Below are positions 30,104 to 38,999 of a stretch of 42,371 nt of DNA, piece by piece. The position numbers and the translations under genes were made by a program. The notes under the pieces are model-generated. The model saw only the letters and a program-made list of their open reading frames with translations. It was not told the DNA's origin and searched no databases. Position 1 is the first letter of the stretch, and every line of letters starts with the position of its first letter. The stretch covers positions 1-42,371 of the forward strand of contig JAOADD010000064.1 in assembly GCA_026417495.1 (NCBI GenBank), in the 5' to 3' direction. This DNA is from Ignavibacteria bacterium (GTDB lineage: Bacteria; Bacteroidota; Ignavibacteria; Tepidaquicellales; Tepidaquicellaceae).

Positions 30104-32671
30104 ATGATGAAATCTTTAATTAATAAAAAATTATTAGTAAGAGAAAGTTTCTTCAGGATAAATCATTATACAATAATACTAACATTACTTTTACTGTTAA
30201 AATGCTTCGAGTGCTTATATAGTAATGAATTTAGATTGGACAAGTTATACTTGGATGAGAATGAAAATAGAGGATTTGAAAAGAATTGCGGGCAGGTTGG
30301 AGACTTTTCGGGGGGTTATTTAGAAAATATATTTTTCACCTCGAAGAACAAAGGATATACACTATTTGTAACTCATAAGGGTGTGAGTTATGTAATATAT
30401 CGTTACAAAGAAGTAAATGCAGCTAACTATCTTTCTCCTTTTTCAGGGAGCTTACCAAAAGAAAATCTTTTAGAATTTTCCCGAATAGATGTAGAATTGG
30501 TTGGAGCAGACATTTCAAAAGATAAAATAGTTTATGAAGATACCCTTCCTGGTTATTCTAATTACTATCTTCCTCAATGCCCTCAGGGGGTTTTATTTGT
30601 TAAGACCTATAAAAAAGTAAGAATAAGAGAGATATATAATGGAATTGATTGGATATGGATATATAAAAATGGCAAGCTTCATCATGAATTTGAGATTAAA
30701 CCAAATGCAAGAATAAGCGATATAAAGATGAAAGTAAAGTTCGCGGATATCAAAATTACTGACGGTAACAAGAAAATAATTTACTCTACTCCACTTGGCG
30801 AGATAGAAGAAGGTGAAGTTGTAGCATTTTCTGAGAGCGAAAATATGCTTTGTTCGTTTAATGTTTTAAATGGTATAATTTGTTTCAATATTCAAGGATG
30901 GAATAGAAAGAACAAAGTTGTGATTGATCCACCACTTGCTTTGTTATGGGCAACCTATTATGGAGGAAGTGGATGGGATACAGGAGGTGAAATTGTTACT
31001 GATAGTTTAGGCAATATTTTTGTTGCGGGTTATACAGAATCTGCTAACTTTCCTATACAAGCCCCTGATACAGGAGCATATTTTCAAGGAACAAATGCTG
31101 GTTCAACTGATTTATTTGTTTTAAAATTTAATAATTTGGGTATTAGACAGTAGGCTACATATTATGGTGGCAATGGACGAGACCAGAACTGTAAAATGGG
31201 TATAGATAAAAACGGTAATGTTTTTTTAACAGGTTACACATTTTCTTCTGACTTTCCAACATTTAACCCGGGGAATGATGTATATTTTCAGCAAAATTGT
31301 GCAGGGCATTATGATGCATTTATTGTCAAGTTAAATAACATAGGTATTTGTAAATGGGCTACATATTATGGGGGATATGAACATGATATTGGAACATCAA
31401 TTGTAACAGATACTTCTGGAGCAGTTTTTCTGACGGGTTATACCGCTTCTACGGATTTTCCTACATTAAATCCTGGGGGAGAAACATATTTTCAAGCTAC
31501 ACACTCAGGAGGGAACTGGGATTTATTCATTTTGAAATTTACCAATGCTGGGGTTAGAAAATGGGCAACCTATTATGGAGGTAATGGGTGGGATCAGAGT
31601 AGTGCTATAAAAACAGATATATTTGATAATATTTTTTTGACAGGAGTTACTTATTCAACAAATTTTCCTTTATGTAACCCTGGAGGCTCTGCGTATTTTC
31701 AGAATGCATTTGCAGGAGAACGAGATGCATTCATTATTAAATTTAGCAATGCTGGAGTGCTACAATGGTCAACTTATTACGGGGGAACCAATAAAGATTT
31801 TGGAACATCAGTTGTTTCTGATAATTCAGGTAATGTTTTTGTTACTGGTGCTACATGGTCTACTAATTTCCCAGTTTATAATCCTGGCGGTCAAACATAT
31901 TACCAAACCTATAAATATGATTGGGATGCATTTGTTTTGAAGTTTGATAATAATGGTGCTAGATTATGGGCAACCTATTACGGTGGATATGAAGCGGATG
32001 CGGGGAACTCAATAATAACTGACAAACAAGGAAATGTTTATATTACAGGAAACACATGGTCGGAGGAATTTCCAGTACAAAACCCTGGAGAAGGAGGTTA
32101 TTTTAAGAGCGCATTGACATCTTTAAATATTCCCGACATTTTTATTTTGAAATTTACAAATACTGGGGTTAGAAAATGGGCTACATATTATGGTGGTACC
32201 GGACATGATGACGCCTTTTGTGTTTCAGTTGATAGGATAGGAAATATATTTATTACAGGAGAAACACACTCTACAGATTTTACAACCTATAACCCAGGCG
32301 GCAATGTATATTTTCAAGGTAACTCTTCAGGGAACTGTGAATCTTATATTCTTAAATTTGAGTCCTCTATATTTTTAAGTTGTGAAAAAAAGCAGGGAAC
32401 TAGACCACAAAAATATATACTTTACCAAAACTTTCCAAATCCATTTAATAATGAAACAGTTATTAGATTTGAATTGCCCAATGCGGAGTTTTTGAAGTTG
32501 AAAATATTTAATTCGATTGGGAAAGAAATTAAAACTCTTCTATGTGAAGAGTTGTCTTCTGGTGTTTATGATGTAAAATTTCATGCAGATGGTCTACCTT
32601 CTGGAATATATTTTTATCAAATTGAGTCTTCTAATTATAAAGAAGTAAGAAAAATGATATTGGTAAAATAA
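30104..32671 (+). pseudogene. Secreted seven-repeat SBBP propeller protein with type IX signal, interrupted by in-frame TAG
   Basis: Read through one stop, this frame encodes 855 residues. An N-terminal signal anchor (about residues 22-40) leads the protein. A DUF7948-like domain follows (FEKNCGQVGD, GVSYVIYRY, GYSNYYLPQ). Seven SBBP repeats follow, each beginning ATYYGG or STYYGG with a later VFLTGYT-like strand, spaced about 55-60 residues, consistent with a seven-bladed beta-propeller. A type A sorting domain (ILYQNFPNPFNNETVIRF) ends the protein. TAG at 31151-31153 (codon 350) falls exactly where the other repeat junctions have TGG (Trp: RKWATYY, RLWATYY). As written, only blade 1 is made and the secretion signal is lost. 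Confidence 0.85.
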
Positions 32672-32694
32672 AATTTAAAGTGTAACTTTAAATT
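32672..32694 (+). terminator. Weak AT hairpin between SBBP and sortilin-like genes
   Basis: AATTTAAAG and CTTTAAATT pair around a TGTAA loop directly after the SBBP stop, 2 bp before the next ATG. No T run follows, so it may instead affect translation of the next gene, or be chance in AT-rich DNA. Confidence 0.3.
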
Positions 32695-32696
32695 AT

Positions 32697-33926
32697 ATGA
32701 AAATAATTTCCAAGAAAATATTGATGTTATTTATACTATCTAATTTACTTTTACAAAAAGCTCAACCTCAATGGATAAATATTGGATTGGGGGACAAGCC
32801 AGTTAATTGTTTTGCTTCGAAAGGAATTTACATATTTGCAGGGTGTGGTAATAATAATGGAGTATATAGATCCACAAATTATGGTGTAAGCTGGATTCAA
32901 ACCTCTTTAAATAATAAGACTGTTTTATCCTTGTTAGCTAGTTCAAATTATATATTTGCTGGTCTCTCTGATTCTGGTGTGCGTCGTTCTTCAGATAATG
33001 GTATAAGCTGGATGGTAACTTGGTTAAAAAAATGGGGAGTAAAAGCATTACTTTTAACAGGAGAAAAAATTTTTGCTGGTACCGTGCAAAACGGTCTCTG
33101 GTTTACTACTAATAGTGGAGATAATTGGATTGTGACAGAGTTAAACGACAAACATATAACTTGCTTGGCTGCAAGTAACAATTACATCTATGCTGGAGTT
33201 ACCCCATCAGGTGTTTGGGTATCTTCTAATGGAGGAGAAACCTGGGTGCAAACTACATTTACTATTGGACCTAATTCTTTAGCAGTTAATGATAATTATG
33301 TATACGTTGCTACAACGAATAACGGAATATTTCGATCAACAGATTATGGCCAAAGCTGGGTACCAGTTTTATCATATATATGGGGGAATAGTGTTGTTTC
33401 CTTTATTAGTAATGTTTTTGCTGGTGCTCAAAATTATCCTTCTGGTGTTGGTGGGGTATGGGTCTCAAATAATTATGGCATTAATTGGATTTTAAGAAAT
33501 GAGGGATTATACATACCCGATCCTCAACACACTATTCCACACGTTTATTCTCTTTTTATATATGATAACAGTTATGTTTTAGCAGGAACAAGTTTCGGTA
33601 TTTATGGGAGACAGTTAAATCAGTTAATAAATAGGATTAAAGAAATACCAGGAAATCTACCTAACTCTGTTTACCTGGAACAGAATTATCCAAATCCGTT
33701 TAATTCATCAACGAAAATAAGATTTGCAATTCCTAAACCAGGGATTGTAAAACTTCAAGTATTTGATGTACTTGGCAGAAATATCATTGTATTACTTGAG
33801 GAAAATTTGCGTTGTGGTATGTATGAAGTTGAGTTTAATGCTAAAGACCTTGAAAATGGAGTTTATTTCTACAAATTAAGCACAGAGGAATTTCAGAAGG
33901 TATTGCCAATGTTATTGATAAAGTAA
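32697..33926 (+). CDS. Secreted sortilin/BNR-like repeat protein with type IX sorting domain
   Basis: The 409-residue protein begins with a signal peptide (ILMLFILSNLLLQKAQPQ). About six repeats of roughly 45 residues follow, with the patterns IFAGxxxxGVYRSTNYGxSW / VWVSSNGGETWVQT, typical of sortilin/BNR propeller blades. The C-terminal 80 residues form a type A sorting domain (YLEQNYPNPFNSSTKIRFAI ... VLPMLLIK). It should be exported by the type IX system and anchored or released at the surface. It starts 25 bp after the SBBP gene, so the two are probably co-transcribed. The ligand or function is unknown. Confidence 0.85.
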   Translation: MKIISKKILMLFILSNLLLQKAQPQWINIGLGDKPVNCFASKGIYIFAGCGNNNGVYRSTNYGVSWIQTSLNNKTVLSLLASSNYIFAGLSDSGVRRSSDNGISWMVTWLKKWGVKALLLTGEKIFAGTVQNGLWFTTNSGDNWIVTELNDKHITCLAASNNYIYAGVTPSGVWVSSNGGETWVQTTFTIGPNSLAVNDNYVYVATTNNGIFRSTDYGQSWVPVLSYIWGNSVVSFISNVFAGAQNYPSGVGGVWVSNNYGINWILRNEGLYIPDPQHTIPHVYSLFIYDNSYVLAGTSFGIYGRQLNQLINRIKEIPGNLPNSVYLEQNYPNPFNSSTKIRFAIPKPGIVKLQVFDVLGRNIIVLLEENLRCGMYEVEFNAKDLENGVYFYKLSTEEFQKVLPMLLIK

Positions 33927-34261
33927 ATTCAAGTTTAACTGAAAATATTTAATGAAGGTGAGAGGATTGTCATAAAGAAGATAAAATTTTACTTCCCATA
34001 ATTCTAAATGAATTTTTGATTTGGGTATTTAACATATTCGATTACTGATTTATAATTTAGTTTTTTCAATTTTTTAGAAGAATCATATATCTCTTTAATA
34101 TTAAAATTTTGTCTATTATTGAAAACTTTCAAGTATTAGATATGATATGAATTGATTAATCATTTATATAAATCTGCCTGTAACTTCTTGAAACTTCTTT
34201 TGAGTAAAATACATATAAATATTAAGTTGATATTTTTATATTTACAAATCAATAAATAATT
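33927..34261. other. 335-bp intergenic region, nothing recognised
   Basis: AT-rich gap before the subtilase gene. I see no coding frame, no clear terminator and no repeat; it presumably contains the subtilase promoter. Confidence 0.5.
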
Positions 34262-36064
34262 ATGAAACTATTAAATAAGAACAAATTTCAATTTGTGTTG
34301 CTTGTCCTTTTTGTTTTAACGCAAACATTTGTTTACCCTCAGAAAAATGATATATGGATTACAACTATTTTGAGGGAAAAGTTTACCGATAAAGAAGGAA
34401 ATCCATTAACAGGCAAAGGAGTTATCATTGGAGATGTTGATTCTGGTATAGATATTTTTCATCCGATGTTTTTCTTTGCTGATGGGGGAGAATATGATTG
34501 GATTGATGTTAATAAAGATAATATATTTACTCCAGGTGTTGATGCTGTTGATTTGAATGGAAATGGTATCGTAGAAAAAAAAGAAGTATTATCATTACTT
34601 GAATTAGAAAATAATACATACAACCTTGTACAATCTAAAAAAGGTGTATATGAACCAGATATGGATTTTCTTTATCTTGACTTAAACGGTAATAAAAAAA
34701 GAGATGCAGGAGAGAATAACGGTTTTAAAGAAACTGATCCTACTTATGGTGAACAATTATTTATTTCTCTTGATGTAAATAAGAATAATAAACTTGATAT
34801 TGGAGAAAAAGTTGTTGCATTGAAAACATCAAAAGTTCGAGCAATTAGGGAAAAAAATGGTACCATAAGAAGACGAGGTATTGATTTAATAAAAGCTGAA
34901 CCCGATAGTATTGGACATGGTACAGGTGTGTGTGGGATTATTTGTGGTGGTCACTATGGCGTTCAGAAATTGCACGGTTTTGCACCTGATGCGGAAATTG
35001 TTATGGCAAACATTCGTTATGATTACACACCGAGATTTGTGAGAAATTTTCCAGACTTAGTAAATTTTATTAGAAATGAAAATGTAAACATTTTACTTTT
35101 TGAAGATGGAGAGTGGATGTGGGAATTTATGGATGGTTCAACCGAAGAGGAAGAATTAGTAAACGAAATGGCGCGAAGCGGAATCTTTGTTGTTGGTGGC
35201 GCAGGTAATCTTGCTGATGGGAGGATGCATATTAAAGATACACTTAAAGCAGGAGATAAGAGAAGCTACAATTTTTATTCCCCTCAAATTTCAGAGGGTA
35301 AGTTAGTAGATGGAGCATTTGTTTCATTTTTATGGAGAGATACAGGAAATTATATTTCGTTTTGGGTTAATACACCTGATAATAAAAAAACTAAGATGTT
35401 AAAAGGTGGTTCTGAATTTTTCTCAACGGGGAAGTATAATATTTTTTATTCTCGGGAAGTATCACCACGAGGGACTGTTATGTTTAAATTTGGATTTTCA
35501 GAACAAGATTCGGGAACAGTACAAGGTAATTGGTCTATAACTTTACAAACAGAAAAGGATGTTATAATAGACGGTTTTATTGTGGATGTTTCTCAATCTT
35601 GGTCTGGTTCAACGCATTGGTTGTCAGATAAGATTACACCAGAAGGGACAGTAACATTTCCAAGTACTGCAGATAGTCTCGTTGCTGTTGGGGCTTATGT
35701 AGTAAACTTTGAATGGCCAGGATATGGAAAACTAAATGATTTATGTTCTTATAGTGGAATAGGGTACAACATTACAGGAAAAATGGGAACAGATATTTGT
35801 GCTCCAGGACATACGACTTTTACCGTTGAAAAAGATTATAAGTATGGTATGTTTAGTGGAACAAGTGCTGCAGCTCCACATGTTGTCGGAACTGCGGCTC
35901 TTATGATTCAATATGATAGAAATCTTACTCATTCTCAAATTAGAAGCATATTACTATCAACTGCTAAGTATGATAATTTCACAGGTAGAGTACCAAATAC
36001 AAGATGGGGATATGGTAAGCTTAATCCAGAAGGAGCGATAAAATTATTAACTAGTTTATATTAA
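34262..36064 (+). CDS. Secreted S8 (subtilisin-like) serine peptidase with calcium-loop insertion
   Basis: A signal peptide covers residues 1-27. The catalytic triad can be placed: Asp60 in IIGDVDSGID, His219 in DSIGHGTGVCGI and Ser535 in FSGTSAAAPHV; oxyanion Asn316 is in GGAGNLADG. The Asp-His spacing is 159 residues, against about 32 in subtilisin. The insertion contains three Asp/Asn-rich loops resembling EF-hand or dockerin calcium sites (DVNKDNIF, DLNGNGIVEKKE, DLNGNKKRDAGE, DVNKNNKLDIGEK). A further beta domain of about 130 residues lies between Asn316 and Ser535. No type IX sorting domain or obvious propeptide is present. The S8 call is secure; the substrate is unknown. Confidence 0.93.
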   Translation: MKLLNKNKFQFVLLVLFVLTQTFVYPQKNDIWITTILREKFTDKEGNPLTGKGVIIGDVDSGIDIFHPMFFFADGGEYDWIDVNKDNIFTPGVDAVDLNGNGIVEKKEVLSLLELENNTYNLVQSKKGVYEPDMDFLYLDLNGNKKRDAGENNGFKETDPTYGEQLFISLDVNKNNKLDIGEKVVALKTSKVRAIREKNGTIRRRGIDLIKAEPDSIGHGTGVCGIICGGHYGVQKLHGFAPDAEIVMANIRYDYTPRFVRNFPDLVNFIRNENVNILLFEDGEWMWEFMDGSTEEEELVNEMARSGIFVVGGAGNLADGRMHIKDTLKAGDKRSYNFYSPQISEGKLVDGAFVSFLWRDTGNYISFWVNTPDNKKTKMLKGGSEFFSTGKYNIFYSREVSPRGTVMFKFGFSEQDSGTVQGNWSITLQTEKDVIIDGFIVDVSQSWSGSTHWLSDKITPEGTVTFPSTADSLVAVGAYVVNFEWPGYGKLNDLCSYSGIGYNITGKMGTDICAPGHTTFTVEKDYKYGMFSGTSAAAPHVVGTAALMIQYDRNLTHSQIRSILLSTAKYDNFTGRVPNTRWGYGKLNPEGAIKLLTSLY

Positions 36065-36083
36065 TTTTAATAGTTTTTATTAT

Positions 36084-36476
36084 ATGTCGAGAGCAGTGAA
36101 AATAACTATCTCCGATAATAATAAATATAAAATTGAGTATATATCACAGCATTTTGCACAACATGAAGACTTGTCTGATAAAACATTTAACCGAAATGAA
36201 ATCCTCAAAATAATAGAACAAGGTAAGTATCAATTTGTACTTCTTGATTATTCTTTCAATGAAGATGAGGGACAAAAACTCCTGAAAGATATGAGACTTA
36301 AAACAATAAAAACTCCGATAGTAGTTTTTTCAAACCCCCGAAGTAATCATAACATTATTATTACACAAAATGATTGGATGATAGATAAAACAGGAAGCAG
36401 CGGAAGCACAGGGGAATTAATGGAGCTTTTGAAGAAGTTTATTAAAGATAAAGATGAAACTTCTGAAGAAACATAG
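36084..36476 (+). CDS. Receiver-like single-domain protein
   Basis: The 130-residue product has the order of a response-regulator receiver. A strand-3 FVLLDYSFNEDEG has an Asp at the phospho-acceptor position (Asp56). PIVVFSN occupies strand 4. DKTGSS has Lys at the strand-5 position, followed by a final helix. The acidic pair at the end of strand 1 is missing (KITISDNNKY has a single Asp), so phosphorylation may be altered. The C-terminal tail is acidic. It lies 19 bp after the subtilase gene. It could be a degenerate receiver; confidence in the fold is moderate. Confidence 0.6.
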   Translation: MSRAVKITISDNNKYKIEYISQHFAQHEDLSDKTFNRNEILKIIEQGKYQFVLLDYSFNEDEGQKLLKDMRLKTIKTPIVVFSNPRSNHNIIITQNDWMIDKTGSSGSTGELMELLKKFIKDKDETSEET

Positions 36477-36507
36477 AGAAGTTGACTATCTTTTAGGTAG
36501 AAAATAA

Positions 36508-36533
36508 AATATATTCTTTATTATGAATATATT
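36508..36533 (+). terminator. Weak AT hairpin after the receiver-like gene
   Basis: AATATATTC and GAATATATT form a 9-bp stem with an 8-nt loop, followed by a short T-rich stretch. In DNA this AT-rich such a stem can be chance. Confidence 0.27.
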
Positions 36534-36562
36534 ATTTATATTTAACTTTTAAAGAGTAAATT

Positions 36563-37549
36563 ATGAAATTCAAAAATTTTACTACCAATTCTATAAAATT
36601 CATTTTAATTATAGCAATATTTATTTTTACAAATACTTTACATTCTCAATCCTATATTAATGCAAAGTATGCTTACAGAATAAACCTTCCAAAAACTTGG
36701 AAAATTTCTTATGAACCATCCAAAGAAGATGCATATCTTGTGGTGGCTGAGAATGAAAATGGATCTAAACTTTCTGTTATAGTATATGAAAATAACTACT
36801 ATGCAGGTAAAACCGTTGACAATTTGGGTATAAATCATTTTATTGGGCTACTTAAAAAAAACTATTCGGATGTTAATTTTATCACTTCGGATATGGAGTC
36901 TTTAGAAAATGATAAAATACTTTATGCAATATATTCTGCGAAAAAAGACGATGAAGATCTTCAGATAGGGCAATATTACATTATAGAAGGGACACTCTTA
37001 TACATTATACAGATAGAAGCAAAACCTAATCTTTTTCCTTCATTTGAAGAAACAGGTAAGGGATATGCGTATACATTTTCATTGATAGGGAAAAAAACAG
37101 GCAAATATGTTACTAATACTAAATTTAATTTTAGAATTGCTTTTCCTGAAGGATGGACAGTGCAATCTACCTATATTCCATATAGAGCAACAGATAATAC
37201 AAACCTTGCAGTTATTAATGTAAATGTTTATGACGATGATGAATTTAAAGGACTAACAGCAAAAGACCTTGATTTTGAAGAACTTATTGAAGGTATACGA
37301 GAAAAGAGAAAAGATATTCGTGTTGATGTAAAAATCTATACAATGATTGATAATGTTCCTGCTGCACACTTAAAATATGATGCAACTGAAGTAAGAGGAG
37401 GTAAGCAACAAAAAATTACATTTCTTGATTATTATATCATACGCGATAATTATTTTTACTTTATTCAGTGCTCTGTTCCTGTTGGTATGTATTTAAATTA
37501 TAAAGATAGGTTTAATTCAGTAATTGAATCTTTTCAATTTACAAAGTAA
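36563..37549 (+). CDS. Exported protein with two tandem PsbP/DcrB-like domains
   Basis: The signal peptide is residues 1-28 (ILIIAIFIFTNTLHSQ). Two similar domains of about 145 residues follow: YAYRINLPKTWKISYEP ... YYIIEGTLLYIIQIEA, and FNFRIAFPEGWTVQSTY ... YYIIRDNYFYFIQCSV. Each has the F-x-I-x-(L/F)PxxW opening, a central helix and a Y-I-I-x-x-x-x-x-Y-x-I-Q strand, as in PsbP/DcrB/DUF1795-like proteins. Internal duplication is visible in the sequence. No enzymatic motif is present. It probably acts in the periplasm; its partner is unknown. Confidence 0.65.
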   Translation: MKFKNFTTNSIKFILIIAIFIFTNTLHSQSYINAKYAYRINLPKTWKISYEPSKEDAYLVVAENENGSKLSVIVYENNYYAGKTVDNLGINHFIGLLKKNYSDVNFITSDMESLENDKILYAIYSAKKDDEDLQIGQYYIIEGTLLYIIQIEAKPNLFPSFEETGKGYAYTFSLIGKKTGKYVTNTKFNFRIAFPEGWTVQSTYIPYRATDNTNLAVINVNVYDDDEFKGLTAKDLDFEELIEGIREKRKDIRVDVKIYTMIDNVPAAHLKYDATEVRGGKQQKITFLDYYIIRDNYFYFIQCSVPVGMYLNYKDRFNSVIESFQFTK

Positions 37550-37699
37550 CGTTGTTCTTATTATTGTAATATTTTCACGGCAATATTAAAATTTTTTTAT
37601 TTATAGAAACTCATTCGGGAGGCAATTAAGTAAATTATTTTTTAAATTTTGAAGCGTTATGATTTTATGATTGTAAGTAGTAATTTTTATTATGCAGGT

Positions 37700-38128
37700 T
37701 TAATACGGAGGGACAAGTAAATTGAAAGGATATACTGGTATGTTTCTTAAAATCCAATATAACAAAATAATTATTACAAAAACCATTACCAACCAAAGTG
37801 GAGGATTAAAAGTAGAGAGATTTTTATTAAATATTAGGAGAACAAACCTTGTAATTAAATAGTAAGTAATTAAAGGAATGAAGGTAAAAATAAGCAGGTT
37901 GCTTTTTATAGCTTCAATTATATTACCATTTAATAGGAAATGAGTACCTCTGATTCCACCGCATCCGGGACAATAATAACCGGTGATATAATGAAAATAA
38001 CACGGAGGGTAATATCGTAATTTTGTTGGATCAAAGTAGTATAATATAAAAGTTAAAGCAGCTGCAGATATTAAAACTACAGCTGCCCTAAACTTTTTGC
38101 TTCTGAACATTAATTTAAATTTGTTCAA
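37700..38128 (-). CDS. DUF2752 family membrane protein
   Basis: The 142-residue protein has about three membrane helices. The family signature CYFHYITGYYCPGCGGIRG, with its CPGCGG cysteine pair, is followed by a loop with TH and LLNGNIIEAIKSN. The function of DUF2752 is not known. Its start is adjacent to the stop of the DUF5684 gene (0-bp gap), so the two are translated from one message. Confidence 0.85.
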   Translation of the reverse strand: MNKFKLMFRSKKFRAAVVLISAAALTFILYYFDPTKLRYYPPCYFHYITGYYCPGCGGIRGTHFLLNGNIIEAIKSNLLIFTFIPLITYYLITRFVLLIFNKNLSTFNPPLWLVMVFVIIILLYWILRNIPVYPFNLLVPPY

Positions 38129-38590
38129 TTAGACACCGGAAGGAGTAGATTGTGTAACAGAAGGACCAGTATATTGCGCACTTCCAAAGCCGAGAATTGG
38201 ATAAAATATAACTGGTAAGAGAAATAGTCCAACACCAAAAGCAGGATCTTTTCCAAACGACTTTGCAAGATCAATGCATACGATAACAGAAATTACTAAA
38301 TTTACGCATGGAATAAGAAACAAGATTATCCACCAAATAGGTCTTCCTACTATTTCAAGAATAACAATTGTATTGTAAATCGGAATAATTGCAGCCCACC
38401 CAGGTTTTCCTGCTTTAACAAAAATTTTCCACATTGGTACAATGTAGAGTAAAATTAATACTATGAACAATATAATGTAAAAAATCAAAAACCCAATCGC
38501 AATTCCCACCGTTTCTTTTTCGTCAAACTCATAGTATCGGTACCTTGTTTGAAGAATAATGAAGTTTAAAAGAGTTAATAACACATTCAT
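38129..38590 (-). CDS. DUF5684-like membrane protein
   Basis: The 153-residue protein has four hydrophobic segments. The motif MWKIFVKAGKPGWAAIIPIYN and the later DLAKSFGKDPAFGVGLFLLP are typical of this small membrane family, which sometimes ends in signal-peptidase-like contexts. The C-terminal tail is Ser/Thr/Pro-rich. It is first in the pair with DUF2752. No function is assigned. Confidence 0.83.
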   Translation of the reverse strand: MNVLLTLLNFIILQTRYRYYEFDEKETVGIAIGFLIFYIILFIVLILLYIVPMWKIFVKAGKPGWAAIIPIYNTIVILEIVGRPIWWIILFLIPCVNLVISVIVCIDLAKSFGKDPAFGVGLFLLPVIFYPILGFGSAQYTGPSVTQSTPSGV

Positions 38591-38805
38591 TTTTGCTCCT
38601 TTTTAATTTTAAGAATACGATTATAAAATATACAAATTATTTTTAAAAGTAACTGATTAATTTTTAACCTTTTAGCTCTAATTGTTTTGAAATTTTTACA
38701 CAAAGGTTACAAAAAATTTGTAAATTAATTATTTGTTTTAGTATAATAGGAATTTTATTTATAAGCTTAATTAAGAATAGTGATTTAAGTTATTCTTCTC
38801 CCCTG

Positions 38806-38880
38806 TCGGAACGGCTGGATTCGAACCAGCGACCTCCTGCTCCCAAAGCAGGCGCGATATCCAGGCTACGCTACGCTCCG
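38806..38880 (-). tRNA. tRNA-Pro (TGG)
   Basis: On the - strand, acceptor CGGAGCG pairs with CGTTCCG including one G-U pair, with discriminator A. The anticodon stem CCTGC/GCAGG holds the loop TTTGGGA, giving anticodon TGG. The T arm GCTGGTTCGAATCCAGC is canonical. CCA is not encoded. It lies head-on to pyrD. Confidence 0.95.
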
Positions 38881-38999
38881 AATAATATAAAAATAATAAA
38901 ATTATTTTTTTGTTTAAATGGGAAAAGTCGTATACTAAAAGCGTATTTGAATATTATTATTGTAATTTAATTCTTAATTTTTTCATAATTCTTTATGCC

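Noticed and set aside
34262-36064. Type IX sorting domain on the subtilase
   Set aside because: The protein ends with the last helix of the S8 domain (WGYGKLNPEGAIKLL) and has no C-terminal beta domain.
38910-38999. Longer pyrD start at TTG 38910
   Set aside because: It adds 30 residues not expected in class 2 enzymes, whereas TTG 39000 gives the standard N-terminus.
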